Shown: piece by piece, positions 55,404-64,000 of the stretch
Layout of the letters: each line of letters opens with the position of its first letter
How positions within the stretch are numbered: the first letter of the stretch is position 1
DNA from: RPQJ01 sp963744735
Lineage (GTDB): Bacteria > Pseudomonadota > Gammaproteobacteria > Steroidobacterales > Steroidobacteraceae
Direction: 5' to 3'
Assembly: GCA_963744735.1 (NCBI GenBank)
Contig: CAVUVH010000034.1
Coordinates: 124,001 to 188,000 of the forward strand
Length of the DNA stretch: 64,000 nucleotides
Notes under the pieces: generated by a model
Seen by the model: the letters and a program-made list of their open reading frames with translations, nothing else
Databases searched by the model: none
What the model was told of the DNA's origin: nothing
Made by a program: the position numbers and the translations under genes

Positions 55404-56429
55404 TCAGTCCCGCAGCGGCACGGTGTGCTCGGGACGCCACGCCAGCCGCACGCGCTGGCCGGCGGTGACCGTGCCGGCGGCCGGCGCCAGCGCCGACTCC
55501 GTGCGCGCCACGACCAGCGTCGTCGACTCGTCCACGCGCACGTGCCAGCGGCTGGTTGCGCCGTGGTACAGCACGTCCAGCACCTCGCCGCTGCAGTGCA
55601 TGGCGCCATCCGGGACCGGCTCGTCCATGGCGCGCAGTTCGATCAGTTCCGGCCGGATCGCAAATGACTGCGGCTTGCCCGCCAGCGCCATGGCGGCTGC
55701 CTGGCCGATGACGTTGGCGCTGCCGACGAAGCTCGCCACAAACGCCGTCTGCGGCCGGTTGTAGAGTTCGCGCGGGGTGTCGAGCTGCTCGATGCGGCCG
55801 TGACTGAACACCGCGATGCGGTCCGCCATGCTCAGCGCCTCGCCCTGGTCGTGCGTGACGAACACGAAGGTGATGCCCAGCTGCTGCTGCAGGCGCTTCA
55901 ACTCGGTCTGCATCTCCTCGCGCAACTTGAGGTCGAGCGCGCCGAGCGGCTCGTCGAGCAGCAGCACCTTGGGCTTGTTGATCAGCGCGCGGGCGAGGGC
56001 GACACGCTGCTTCTGGCCGCCGGACAGTTCGTGCGGCCGGCGCAGCCCGAATTCGCCGAGACGGACCAGTTCGAGCATCGCGCGCGCCCGCCACACACGC
56101 TGCGTGCGCGACACGCCCTGCACGCGCGGGCCGTAGGCGACGTTCTCGGCCACGTTCATGTGCGGGAACAGCGCGTAGTCCTGGAACACGGTGTTGACGT
56201 TGCGCGCGTACGGCGGTGCGTGGGTGACGTCCTTGCCGTCGAGCAGGATGCTGCCGCTGTCGGGCTGGTCGAAGCCCGCGATCAGTCGCAGGCAGGTGGT
56301 CTTGCCCGACCCGGACGGGCCGAGCAGCGCGAAGAACTCGCCGGGCGCGATCGACAGCGACACCGAATCGAGCGCTACGACGGGGCCAAAGGCGCGACGG
56401 GTCGCGCGCAGTTCGATCGCGGGGGTCAT
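55404..56429 (-). CDS. ydcT: Polyamine ABC transporter ATPase (YdcT/PotA type)
   Basis: 341 residues. Walker A LLGPSGSGKTTCLRLI, Q-loop TVFQDYALFPHMNV, signature ELSGGQKQRVALARAL, Walker B VLLLDEPLGALDLK, H-loop FVFVTHDQGEAL, followed by a TOBE-like C-terminal domain (AIRPELIELR). ATG 56429 chosen because TPAIELRATRRAFG begins the ATPase fold. It energises YdcU/YdcV. Confidence 0.9.
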   Translation of the reverse strand: MTPAIELRATRRAFGPVVALDSVSLSIAPGEFFALLGPSGSGKTTCLRLIAGFDQPDSGSILLDGKDVTHAPPYARNVNTVFQDYALFPHMNVAENVAYGPRVQGVSRTQRVWRARAMLELVRLGEFGLRRPHELSGGQKQRVALARALINKPKVLLLDEPLGALDLKLREEMQTELKRLQQQLGITFVFVTHDQGEALSMADRIAVFSHGRIEQLDTPRELYNRPQTAFVASFVGSANVIGQAAAMALAGKPQSFAIRPELIELRAMDEPVPDGAMHCSGEVLDVLYHGATSRWHVRVDESTTLVVARTESALAPAAGTVTAGQRVRLAWRPEHTVPLRD

Positions 56430-56490
56430 GTCAGCTGCGGGCCGCCGCGCGACGCCCCGCGGGGCGCCACGCAACCGCCCATCACTCCGC

Positions 56491-57696
56491 TCAGCGGCCG
56501 CCCATCACGGCGACATAGTCCGTCGCCCAGCGGCTGTAGGGCACGCAGGTGCCCTGGCTGCAGGCCGCCTCCGGCGTGCGCCAGAAGTGGATCTGGTCGA
56601 ACTTGTCGAAGCCGTTGGTGGCGCAGCCCTGGTCGCCGAGCAGGGTGTTGCCCTTGCAGGCGGCAGGCACGGCCGGCACCGAGCCGAACCACGCGGCCAC
56701 GTCGCCCTGGACCCTGGCGTTGAGCGACCACTCCATCCACTTGTAGGCGCAGTTCGGGTGCTTGGCATTGGCCGCGAGCATGGTCGTGTCGGCCCAGCCG
56801 GTGGCGCCTTCGTCCGGCACGACGCTCGCGATCGGCTGCTTGTTCGCCTGCAGCGTGTTGACCTGGAACGGCCACGAACCCGAGGCCACGACGCCCTCGT
56901 TGGTGAAGTCCTGCACCGCCACGTTGGCGTCGTGCCAGTAACGATGCACCAGCGGGTGCTGCTGCCGCAGCAGGTCGAGGACCGCGGCGTACTGCGCCTC
57001 GTTGAGCTCGTACGGGTCCTTGATGCCGAGTTCCGGCTTCTTCGCCATCAGGTACAGCGCGGCATCGGCGATGTAGATCGGCCCGTCGTAGGCCTGGATG
57101 CGGCCCTTGTTGCTCTTGCCGTCGCCGAGCTTCTGCTCCTCGAACACGACCGACCACGAGGTGGGCGGCGTCGGAATCGCCGTGGTGTTGTACATCAGCA
57201 CGTTCGGACCCCACTGGTAGGGCGTGCCGTAGTGCTTGCCGTCGACGAAATGCCAGCTGGCCTGCTTCAGCCGCTCGTCGACGTTGACGTAGCTCGGCAC
57301 GCGCTCGACGTCGATCGGCTGCACCGTGCCGCCGCGGATCAGCCGCAGCGAGGCATCGCCTGACGCGGTCACGAGGTCGTAACCGCCCTGGGTCATCAGC
57401 GACACCATCTCGTCGGAGGTGCCCGCGGTCTTGACGTTGACCTTGCAGCCCGTGTCCGTCTCGAAGGCGGTCACCCAGTCGTAGTTCTTGTCGGTCTCGC
57501 CGCGCTCGATGTAGCCCGGCCACGCCACGATGTCGACCTGGCCTTCGAGCGCCTCGGAGGCTGCGGCCACCGGCGCGCCGGGGTCCGCCGCCGGAGTCGC
57601 GGCCTGGTCTTCCTTCTTCTGGCATCCCGCCAGCGCGAGGCCGATCGCCAGGGCCAGGACCAGTCGGGCATCAGAAGTCATGGAACGCTGTGACAT
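56491..57696 (-). CDS. ydcS: Polyamine ABC transporter substrate-binding lipoprotein (YdcS/PotF type)
   Basis: 401 residues. Lipoprotein signal (RLVLALAIGLALAGC, lipobox LAGC) followed by a charged, Ala/Pro-rich spacer, then VDIVAWPGYIERGETDKNYD and a PotD/F-type bilobal fold (PYQWGPNVLMYNTTAIPTPP, GSWPFQVNTLQANKQPIASV, WADTTMLAANAKHPNCAYKW). Membrane-anchored, unlike free periplasmic PotF. ATG 57696 chosen at the signal peptide. First gene of ydcSTUV-patD. Confidence 0.88.
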   Translation of the reverse strand: MSQRSMTSDARLVLALAIGLALAGCQKKEDQAATPAADPGAPVAAASEALEGQVDIVAWPGYIERGETDKNYDWVTAFETDTGCKVNVKTAGTSDEMVSLMTQGGYDLVTASGDASLRLIRGGTVQPIDVERVPSYVNVDERLKQASWHFVDGKHYGTPYQWGPNVLMYNTTAIPTPPTSWSVVFEEQKLGDGKSNKGRIQAYDGPIYIADAALYLMAKKPELGIKDPYELNEAQYAAVLDLLRQQHPLVHRYWHDANVAVQDFTNEGVVASGSWPFQVNTLQANKQPIASVVPDEGATGWADTTMLAANAKHPNCAYKWMEWSLNARVQGDVAAWFGSVPAVPAACKGNTLLGDQGCATNGFDKFDQIHFWRTPEAACSQGTCVPYSRWATDYVAVMGGR

Positions 57697-57806
57697 TGGA
57701 GATCCCCGTCGCTTGTAGGTGATGGACGCTGCATCCGGCGCAGCCTGCAGGAATTCTATGCCCGATCCGGGCGCCGCGCATGCGGCTTCGCAACGTCGAA
57801 CGGCGT

Positions 57807-58425
57807 TCAGTCGGCGGCGAGCAGTCGCAGGTCGAATTGCACGCGGACGGCGTCCGCCAGCCACTCGGTCGAGCGCCAGTCGCCCTGGCCCACGCCGAAC
57901 CCCAGCCGCTGCACGACGGCCGAGCCCGTCATGTGCGCAGGCTGGCCGGCCCGGACTGGGCGACTCGAAGCGCAGGGTCAGGCGCACGTCGCGCGTCACC
58001 CCGCGCAGTGCCAGCCGGCCCGTGACCTCGTAGCGCTGCGGACCCAGCGGCCTGCAGTCGCGTGCAGCAAACGTCGCTTGCGGAAAACGTGCCGTCTGGA
58101 AGAACTCGGGACCGGCCAGCGTCGTGTCCCGCTCGGGCTCGCCGGTGCGGGCCGAGAGCAGGTCGACGGTGACGTCGAGCGCACACTGCGATGGCCGCGC
58201 CGGATCGAAGCGGATGCGGGCGTCGAACCGCTCGAAGCGGCCTTCGAACTCGCCGCCAGCGAGTATCGGGTAGAACGTGAGCGTGCTCTGCGCGGGATCA
58301 GTTCGCCAGGATGAGACCGAGGTGGCGGGCGCAGTGCCGGCTGCCGCTGCCGCAGCCCAGGCCAGCAGCGTTGCGGCTGCGACGACCGCACCGCGCGCCA
58401 CGTTCCCTGATTCCATGCGCAGCAT
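57807..58425 (-). CDS. YceI-family periplasmic protein, one frame break
   Basis: About 205 residues after removing one extra base near 57945. Signal peptide (GAVVAAATLLAWAAAAAAGT), then SSWRTDPAQSTLTFYPILAG, FDARIRFDPARPSQCALDVT and RYEVTGRLALRGVTRDVRLT: a YceI lipocalin-like barrel that binds isoprenoid or quinone-like lipids. After correction it ends VQFDLRLLAAD. Uncorrected, the frame runs on into ydcS. Preceded by a cytochrome b561 gene with 3 bp between them, a common pair. Confidence 0.85.
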
Positions 58426-58428
58426 CCA

Positions 58429-58980
58429 CTAATCCCTCCGCGCAAATGGCAGCATGCGGCGCAGCACGCTGTCGCGCAGGATGAAGTGATGGTAGAGCGC
58501 GGCGGCGATGTGCACGGCGGCCACGACCAGCAGCAGCGTGAACAGCAATTCGTGCACTTCCTCGAGCGCTTCGTGCAGCGCATGGTTCTCGCCGATCAGC
58601 GCCGGGAACTGGAACCAGCCGAACAGCGTCACCGGGTAATTGGCGGCCGAGGACATCAGCCAGCCCGAGAATGGCTGCGCCAGGATCAGCAGGTAGAGCA
58701 GTCCGTGTCCGGCGGCGGCGGCCTTGCGCTGCCAGGGGTCGCCGACCGGCTGCGGCAGGCCGCGGTTCGCGAACTTCCAGCCGATGCGGACGAGCGCCAG
58801 CAGCAGCACCAGCATGCCCAGCGACTTGTGCCAGGTGATGAGTTGCAGCTTCTCGATGCCGTCGGGCAGTTCGTCCGCCGCCTCGGCCAGGAAGTATTGC
58901 GGCACGATCAGGAGCACGATCGCCCAGTGCAGGAATTTTGCGAGGCTGCCGTAGGTATCTGCAGTGTTGCGCAGGGGCAT
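58429..58980 (-). CDS. Cytochrome b561 family membrane protein
   Basis: 183 residues, four helices. Heme-ligand histidines in FLHWAIVLLIVPQYFLA (helix 1), LITWHKSLGMLVLLLAL (helix 2), HEALEEVHELLFTLLLV (helix 3) and HIAAALYHHFILRDSVLRRM (helix 4). Starts MPLRNTADTYGSLAKFLHW, the standard opening. It oxidises quinol or accepts electrons in the inner membrane. Co-transcribed with the YceI gene, a pair found across proteobacteria. Confidence 0.92.
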   Translation of the reverse strand: MPLRNTADTYGSLAKFLHWAIVLLIVPQYFLAEAADELPDGIEKLQLITWHKSLGMLVLLLALVRIGWKFANRGLPQPVGDPWQRKAAAAGHGLLYLLILAQPFSGWLMSSAANYPVTLFGWFQFPALIGENHALHEALEEVHELLFTLLLVVAAVHIAAALYHHFILRDSVLRRMLPFARRD

Positions 58981-59010
58981 GACGGAGGAATCCTGTGGGA
59001 TGATCCGCCG

Positions 59011-59740
59011 ATGTTAGCAAAGCCGCCGTCGATCGCTGCCGGCCTGGCCTGCGCCGTGGCGCTGGCGGGGCTGGCAGCGTGCCAGGCGCCGCCGCAGCCT
59101 CGTGCCGCCCGTTGTCACGCCTCCTGCGCCCGCGGTCATGACCGAACCGGGCACGCCGCCGGCGGGAGCGCTGGCGTACTCGATCGATCCGGCGCGCAGC
59201 GTCGTGACCGTGGTCGTGCGCCGGGCCGGGCCGCTGGCGCGACTCGGCCACGATCACGTGATCACTTCGGCGGATGAGCGCGGCACGGTGTGGCTGGGCG
59301 CAGTGCCGGCCGATTCGGCCTTCGTGCTGAGCCTGCCGGTCGATCGCTTCGAGGTCGACCTGCCCGCGGCCCGCGCGGCCGCCGGGCCGGAGTTCTCGAC
59401 GCCGGTGCCGGACGAGGCCCGCGCCGGCACGCGGCAGAACCTGCTGCGGCCGGCGGTGCTGGACGCGGAGGCCTTTCCGGAAATCACGCTGCGCTCTTCG
59501 GGTGCGAGCGGCGACTGGCCGCAGGCCGAGGTGCAGGTCGCGGTGATGCTCAAGGGCATGGAGCGGACGCAGTCCGTCCAGGTCAGCATCACGCGCGACG
59601 CAACCGGCCTCGTGGCCCGCGGTGCCCTGCGGCTGCAGCAATCGGACTTCGGCATCACGCCGTTCTCGGTCGCGGGTGGCGCGATCCAGGTTGCGGACGT
59701 GCTCGAGGTGTCGTTCGTGATCGCGGCCGTCCGCCGCTGA
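59011..59740 (+). CDS. YceI-like lipoprotein, one frame break
   Basis: About 242 residues after removing one extra base near 59102. Lipoprotein signal MLAKPPSIAAGLACAVALAG with lipobox AAC, a Pro-rich spacer, then LAYSIDPARSVVTVVVRRAG and LARLGHDHVITSADERGTVW, a YceI barrel variant. The end is SFVIAAVRR. A second YceI-type gene within 1.2 kb, but on the opposite strand and divergent from cytochrome b561, so the two may handle the same lipid. Confidence 0.8.
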
Positions 59741-59775
59741 GACCTGCAGCGGGCGCAGCGGACTGCGCAGGCGGC

Positions 59776-60495
59776 TCAGGATTCGTCGCTCACCAGCAGC
59801 AGCTGCGTGCCTTCCGGGGCTTCCAGGATCGCCGCGCCACTGGCTGCCAGTGCGCGTGGCAGGCGTCGCGCAAAGCGGTGGCCCTGCTCGCGCAGTGCCG
59901 CGATCCGGGCGCCCATGTCGGCCGCGCTGAACACCAGTGCCGGCGCACCGAGGTCGAGGTCGCAGAGGCCGACGTTGAGGTCGCGGCTGCAGGCGACGAC
60001 CTTGCCGAACGGTTCGGCGACGGGGTCGAACGCGACGAAACCGAGCCGCTCCCAGCAGGCCCCATCGGCGACCGGCTCCCGGCTGGCAAGCGCGTACTCC
60101 TCGAAATAGCCCAGGCGCGAACTGTGCCCAGCGGGCACGTCGGGCGGCGAGAACGTCCGTGCCTCCAGCAGGCGCAGGAGTTGCCCCGGCGGGGCGCGCA
60201 ACAGCAGCTGGTGCAGGGCCAGGTCGTCGAGCCGCGCATCCTCGAGCTCGATCCCCAGCGCCTGCAGCGCGCCCACTCGCTCGCGCAAGGCGGGCGCCAC
60301 CCAGGTCGGCAGCGGCGACGCGAACTCGCTGCCGTGCAGGCCCAGGCTGACACGGCCGTCGGTGACCACCGCGTAAGCGTGCGGCCAGGCCTCGCCCACG
60401 CGCGCCTGGACGAAGCCGAGGCCTTCATAGAACGCGAGCGACGCCGCGACGTCCGTGGCGGCGAGACTGATCTCGAGCAGGCGGCCGAGCGGCAT
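59776..60495 (-). CDS. VOC (glyoxalase/bleomycin resistance) superfamily protein
   Basis: 239 residues with two VOC modules: MPLGRLLEISLAATDVAASL, FYEGLGFVQARVGEAWPHAY, then ACWERLGFVAFDPVAEPFGK and LGAPALVFSAADMGARIAAL. Metal ligands are not obvious at all four usual sites. No substrate can be assigned. Starts 20 bases after the hemH stop on the same strand, so likely co-transcribed. Confidence 0.8.
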   Translation of the reverse strand: MPLGRLLEISLAATDVAASLAFYEGLGFVQARVGEAWPHAYAVVTDGRVSLGLHGSEFASPLPTWVAPALRERVGALQALGIELEDARLDDLALHQLLLRAPPGQLLRLLEARTFSPPDVPAGHSSRLGYFEEYALASREPVADGACWERLGFVAFDPVAEPFGKVVACSRDLNVGLCDLDLGAPALVFSAADMGARIAALREQGHRFARRLPRALAASGAAILEAPEGTQLLLVSDES

Positions 60496-60515
60496 GGGCG
60501 GCCGGCGCCGCGGCG

Positions 60516-61613
60516 TCAGCGCAGCGCGCCGCGGGCGAGGGCGCGGTCGCGCAGCGCAGCCAGTGCCGCCGCGTCGGGCGCCTGGCCCGAAAGCTCGGGC
60601 CAGCCCGCCGCGTGCCTGAGCACCACGTCTTCCATCACGGCCACGTGTTCCGGGCTGGAGTTGAGGCAGGCCGCGTAGTCGAAGGCTTCGCCGCCACCGC
60701 CCAGGAACAGCTCGCGGTTCTGCATGCTGATCTCCTCGAGCGTCTCGAGGCAGTCGGTCGCGAAGCCGGGGCAGACCACGGTGACACGCTTCGGGCCAGA
60801 CTGTGCGTACTGCTGCAGCAACTCGTCGACGTAGGGCTTGAGCCATTCCTCGCGGCCGAAGCGCGACTGGAAACCCACCGACCATTCGTCCTCGGCCAGG
60901 CCGAGCCGCGCCGCCACGCCCCGTGCGGTGCCGAGGCAGAAACAGTGATACGGGTCGCCGGCGGTGAAATACCGCTTCGGGATCGAGTGAAACGAGAACA
61001 GCAGGTGCTTGCGCCCGTGTTCCTGCCAGTGGCGCGCGATGCTGCCGGCCACGGCCGCAAGGTAGGACTCGTGCTGCCAGTACTGGTTGACGAAGCGCAG
61101 CTCCGGCATCCAGCGCCACTTCGACAGCTCGCGCGTCACGAACTCGAAGATGCTGCCCGTGGTGGTGGACGAATACTGCGGATACAGCGGCAGCACCAGC
61201 AGCCGCTGCACGTTCTGCTCACGGAAGCGCTCCAGCGCCGAGACGATCGACGGCTGGCCGTAGGTCATGGCCAGGTCGACCGCGACGCCGTCGCCGAAAC
61301 GTTCGCGCAGCCGGGCCGCCAGTGCGGTCGTCAGCCGGCGCGATTCCAGCAGCAGCGGCGAGCCCTCGGGCGTCCAGATCTTCTGGTAGGCATGCGCGCT
61401 GCGCTTTGGCCGCGTGCGCAGGATCACGCCGTGCAGCACCAGCCACCAGAGCAGCCGCGGCGCCTCGATCACGCGCGGATCGGACAGGAACTCGGCCAGG
61501 TAGCGGCGCACCGCGCGCGGCGACGGGTCGTCCGGCGTGCCCAGGTTGACCAGCAGGATGCCGACGCGCGCCTGCGAACCGTGCGCAAAGTCTGGGGTAC
61601 CGATGTAGCTCAT
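60516..61613 (-). CDS. hemH: Ferrochelatase
   Basis: 365 residues. GILLVNLGTPDDPSPRAVRR at the N-terminus, catalytic His in LLFSFHSIPKRYFTAGDPYH, Glu in CPGFATDCLETLEEISMQNR, all diagnostic. Inserts Fe(II) into protoporphyrin IX at the inner membrane. Cys residues near FCLGTARG are seen but no C-terminal [2Fe-2S] extension. Confidence 0.95.
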   Translation of the reverse strand: MSYIGTPDFAHGSQARVGILLVNLGTPDDPSPRAVRRYLAEFLSDPRVIEAPRLLWWLVLHGVILRTRPKRSAHAYQKIWTPEGSPLLLESRRLTTALAARLRERFGDGVAVDLAMTYGQPSIVSALERFREQNVQRLLVLPLYPQYSSTTTGSIFEFVTRELSKWRWMPELRFVNQYWQHESYLAAVAGSIARHWQEHGRKHLLFSFHSIPKRYFTAGDPYHCFCLGTARGVAARLGLAEDEWSVGFQSRFGREEWLKPYVDELLQQYAQSGPKRVTVVCPGFATDCLETLEEISMQNRELFLGGGGEAFDYAACLNSSPEHVAVMEDVVLRHAAGWPELSGQAPDAAALAALRDRALARGALR

Positions 61614-61656
61614 GCGGGGTCGAGAAATCGAAGGCCGGGCCGGGCGGCGAACGATA

Positions 61657-62838
61657 TCACGATCGATGACCCGGCCGACCCCGGGGCATGAAGCGCACGA
61701 CCAGCAGCTGGAACAGGGCCGCCGCCGCGCAGAACAGCAGCATCGGCAGCGCCGTGTCGGCGCCGAACAGCCCCATGGCCTGCACGCAGACCGCCGAGAT
61801 GAACTGGTTCAGGAACCCGAGCGTGCTGGAACCCACGCCGGTCGCATGTGCCGGCGCCAGGTTGACCGCGGTCGCCGTCAGGTGCGGCATGAACAGGCCC
61901 TGGCCGAAATACAGGATGCCCATCGGCAGGAAGATCCACAGCGGATGCCCGAAGCCGAGCACGAAGAACAGCAGCGCAGCCGTGGCCGCGGCCATCTGCA
62001 CGCTGACACCGAACCCGATCATCCAGCGCGCGCCGCGCGCCGCATACCGGCCGAGCGCCCAGTTGCCCAGCACATACCCGATCGCGATGAACGGGTAATA
62101 CAGGCCGTATTCCGTGGCCGGCCGGCCCATGGCGGTGACCATCACGTACGGCGCCAGCGAGATGAACACGACGAACATGGAGTACGCAGCCGAGGACTGC
62201 AGCACGCAGCTCAGGAATTGCGGCTCGCGCAGCAGCGTGCCGGCGACACGCGCCATCTCCGGCACGTCGGGCGGCGTGGTGTGCGCAGGCCGGGTCTCCG
62301 GCAGGTATCGCCACACCAGCCAGGCCACCGCGACGGCCATCGCCAGCTGCGCGATGAACACCGAGCGCCAGCCGAAGCCGTCGGTCAGGAAGCCGCCGAT
62401 CACCGGCGCCGAAGCGCTGGAAATCACGGCGAAAATCGCGAGCTGCGCCAGCATGCGCGCCATCTGGCCGGGGTACAGGTCGCTGACGATCGTGCGCGAG
62501 ACGGCGATGCCGGTGGCGGTGCCGAAGGCCAGCACCGCGCGCCCGGCCACCAGCCAGCCCAGGCTGGTCGCGAACAGGCAGGCGACGGCGCCGGCGGCCA
62601 TCAGCCCGACGCCGGCGAACAGCGCGTTGCGGCGGCCGTAGCGGTCGGCAAACGGGCCCCAGACCAGCATGCCGATGGCGAACGTCAGCAGTGCGACCGA
62701 GAACGTGGTCTGCGCCTCGGCGATGCTCGCGCCGAAGTACTGCTGCACCGCCGGCAGCGCCGGTATGTAGATGTTGGTGGCGACCGATCCGATCGTGACG
62801 ACGAACGCGAGCAGGTAGATCAGCGAGCGCTGGTTCAA
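61657..62838 (-). CDS. MFS drug efflux transporter, Bcr/CflA family
   Basis: 393 residues with 12 helices. Motif A-like WGPFADRYGRRNALFAGVGL and TNIYIPALPAVQQYFGASIA (Bcr/CflA hallmark), GRAVLAFGTATGIAVSRTIV, TDGFGWRSVFIAQLAMA. The start is taken as TTG 62838, whose last two bases overlap the upstream TGA (TTGA), a coupling form similar to ATGA; no ATG is available before MLVWG. The frame runs upstream into the dehydrogenase gene as a shadow. Confidence 0.85.
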   Translation of the reverse strand: MNQRSLIYLLAFVVTIGSVATNIYIPALPAVQQYFGASIAEAQTTFSVALLTFAIGMLVWGPFADRYGRRNALFAGVGLMAAGAVACLFATSLGWLVAGRAVLAFGTATGIAVSRTIVSDLYPGQMARMLAQLAIFAVISSASAPVIGGFLTDGFGWRSVFIAQLAMAVAVAWLVWRYLPETRPAHTTPPDVPEMARVAGTLLREPQFLSCVLQSSAAYSMFVVFISLAPYVMVTAMGRPATEYGLYYPFIAIGYVLGNWALGRYAARGARWMIGFGVSVQMAAATAALLFFVLGFGHPLWIFLPMGILYFGQGLFMPHLTATAVNLAPAHATGVGSSTLGFLNQFISAVCVQAMGLFGADTALPMLLFCAAAALFQLLVVRFMPRGRPGHRS

Positions 62839-64000
62839 GCCTCGATGCCGCCGATGCAGAGGTACTTCAGCTCGGTGTAATCGAGGATGCCGTACTTCGA
62901 GCCTTCGCGGCCGAAGCCGGATTCCTTGACCCCGCCGAACGGCGCGACCTCGGTCGAGATGATGCCGGTGTTGAGGCCGACGATGCCGTACTCCAGCGCC
63001 TCGGCGACCCGCAGCGAGCGCGCGAGGTCGCGGGTGTAGAAGTACGAGGCCAGGCCGAACTCGGTGTCGTTGGCCATCTGGATCGCCTGCCGCTCGTCCT
63101 TGAAGGAGAAGATCGGCGCCACGGGCCCGAAGGTTTCCTCGCGCGCGACCAGCATGTCCGGCGTGATGTGCGTCAGGATCGTCGGCTCGAAGAAGGTGCC
63201 GCCGAGCGCGTGCCGCTTGCCGCCGAGCGCGACCTTGCCGCCCCTGGCGAGCGCGTCGGCCACGTGTTCTTCCACCTTGGCGACCGCCTTGTCGTCGATC
63301 AGCGGGCCCTGCTCGGTGGCGCCGGCGAGACCGTCGCCCACCCGCAGCTTCTGCACCGCCGCGACCAGCTTCGCGACGAACGCGTCGTACACGCCTTCCT
63401 GCACCAGCAGCCGGTTGGCGCACACGCAGGTCTGGCCGGTGTTGCGGTACTTGCTGGCGATCGCGCCCTGCACGGCCGCGTCCAGGTCGGCGTCGTCGAA
63501 GACGATGAACGGCGCGTTGCCGCCGAGCTCGAGCGACAGCTTCTTCAGCGTGCCCGCGCACTGCTCCATCAGCTTCTTGCCGATCTGCGTCGAGCCGGTG
63601 AAGGTGACCTTGCGCACGATCGGGTTCGAGGTCATCTCGGCCCCGATGGCCGTGGCCTGGCCCGTGATGACGCTGAACACGCCCTTGGGGATGCCCGCGC
63701 GATGCGCGAGTTCGGCCATGGCCAGCGCGGAGTAGGGCGTCTGCATCGCCGGCTTGCAGACGAAGGTGCAGCCGGCGGCGAGCGCAGGGCCCGCCTTGCG
63801 CGTGATCATCGCCGCCGGGAAGTTCCACGGCGTGATCGCCGCAACCACGCCGACCGGCTGGCGCAGCACGAAGATGCGCTTGTCCGGCTGGTGCCCCGGG
63901 ATCACGTCGCCATAGACGCGCTTGCCTTCCTCCGCGAACCACTCGATGAAGGACGCGGCGTAGACGATCTCGCCCTTCGCCTCGGCCAGCGGCTTGCCCT
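62835..64000 (-). CDS. Succinate-semialdehyde dehydrogenase GabD-like, 5' end beyond the window
   Basis: About 388 residues visible, beginning GKPLAEAKGEIVYAASFIEW at the window edge. VVAAITPWNFPAAMITRKAG, GSTQIGKKLMEQCAG, Glu in LELGGNAPFIVFDDAD, catalytic Cys in NTGQTCVCANRLL and VGLNTGIISTEVAPFGGVKE match GabD (NADP-linked succinate semialdehyde to succinate). Around 95 N-terminal residues are missing. It could continue the putrescine-GABA route begun by PatD, though the transaminase is not here. Translationally coupled to the MFS gene. Confidence 0.88.
   Translation of the reverse strand, partial: GKPLAEAKGEIVYAASFIEWFAEEGKRVYGDVIPGHQPDKRIFVLRQPVGVVAAITPWNFPAAMITRKAGPALAAGCTFVCKPAMQTPYSALAMAELAHRAGIPKGVFSVITGQATAIGAEMTSNPIVRKVTFTGSTQIGKKLMEQCAGTLKKLSLELGGNAPFIVFDDADLDAAVQGAIASKYRNTGQTCVCANRLLVQEGVYDAFVAKLVAAVQKLRVGDGLAGATEQGPLIDDKAVAKVEEHVADALARGGKVALGGKRHALGGTFFEPTILTHITPDMLVAREETFGPVAPIFSFKDERQAIQMANDTEFGLASYFYTRDLARSLRVAEALEYGIVGLNTGIISTEVAPFGGVKESGFGREGSKYGILDYTELKYLCIGGIEA

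Noticed and set aside
56491..58425. Apparent YceI-YdcS fusion
   Set aside because: Also made by one extra base (near 57945). YceI has its own C-terminus and stop at 57807, and YdcS has its own lipoprotein signal.

Overview
The window is about 70% GC, densely coded, and carries a typical chromosomal housekeeping set of a free-living proteobacterium. Gammaproteobacterial-style OxyR, CysB, YajQ, ArgS, PriA, ComM/YifB, HemH and a ydcSTUV-patD-like cluster, together with PEP-CTERM and csu-type spore-coat-U genes, point to a high-GC gammaproteobacterium of the Xanthomonadales/Nevskiales/Steroidobacterales kind. This placement is inferred from gene content, not from a marker-gene tree. No rRNA, tRNA, CRISPR array, prophage or transposase was seen.

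Layout. 0-7 kb: end of a spore-coat-U pilus cluster, a three-module lipase/M17N-like/CHAT protein, a PCu(A)C copper chaperone, OxyR, a Nudix hydrolase, a D-2-hydroxyacid dehydrogenase and a GIY-YIG protein. 7.4-12.4 kb: a compact hoxFUYHW operon for an NAD-linked bidirectional [NiFe] hydrogenase (group 3d type). 12.4-17 kb: a DUF3011 gene bracketed by 218-bp direct copies of the start of a fatty-acid desaturase gene, then the desaturase and a TonB-dependent receptor behind a Fur-like box. 17-20.7 kb: a yajQ gene cut short at a repeat-like scar, and a HerA-like ATPase. 20.8-31.5 kb: a sulfur-assimilation island (CysA fused to a universal-stress-like domain, CysT, CysW, a translationally coupled two-component system, sulfate-binding protein, CysB). 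31.6-40 kb: ComM, a sigma-54-driven PEP-CTERM gene, a SPOR protein, ArgS, a DUF4382 lipoprotein and PriA. 40-42 kb: an ECF sigma factor operon with a DUF3106 protein. 42-47 kb: a periplasmic aspartoacylase-like M14 enzyme, PntAB transhydrogenase and an HNH protein. 47.3-52.1 kb: REP-like hairpins and two candidate small RNAs with C-rich loops, among a LysR, a GNAT, an AspH-like and a 5'-3' exonuclease gene. 52-64 kb: putrescine/polyamine uptake and oxidation (ydcSTUV-patD), YceI/cytochrome b561, a VOC protein, ferrochelatase, an MFS exporter and a GabD-like dehydrogenase cut by the window end.

Functionally the genes support flexible redox metabolism: NAD(H)-coupled hydrogen turnover, NADH/NADPH exchange by PntAB, OxyR and copper handling. 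Sulfate import comes with a local sensor pair, and putrescine is turned into a carbon/nitrogen source through PatD and possibly GabD.

The sequence itself shows a striking artefact-like feature. Roughly 25 single-base frame breaks, nearly all consistent with one extra base, interrupt otherwise intact genes. They are dense in the spore-coat gene and cysT/cysW and absent from the TonB receptor, pntAB, priA and ydcSTUV. I annotate such genes as whole, with break positions, because they read as intact once a single base is removed.

The most promising undescribed element is the pair of minus-strand RNA candidates at about 47.75-47.91 and 51.88-52.04 kb. Each consists of stable hairpins exposing CUCCCCC-type loops and ends in an intrinsic terminator.
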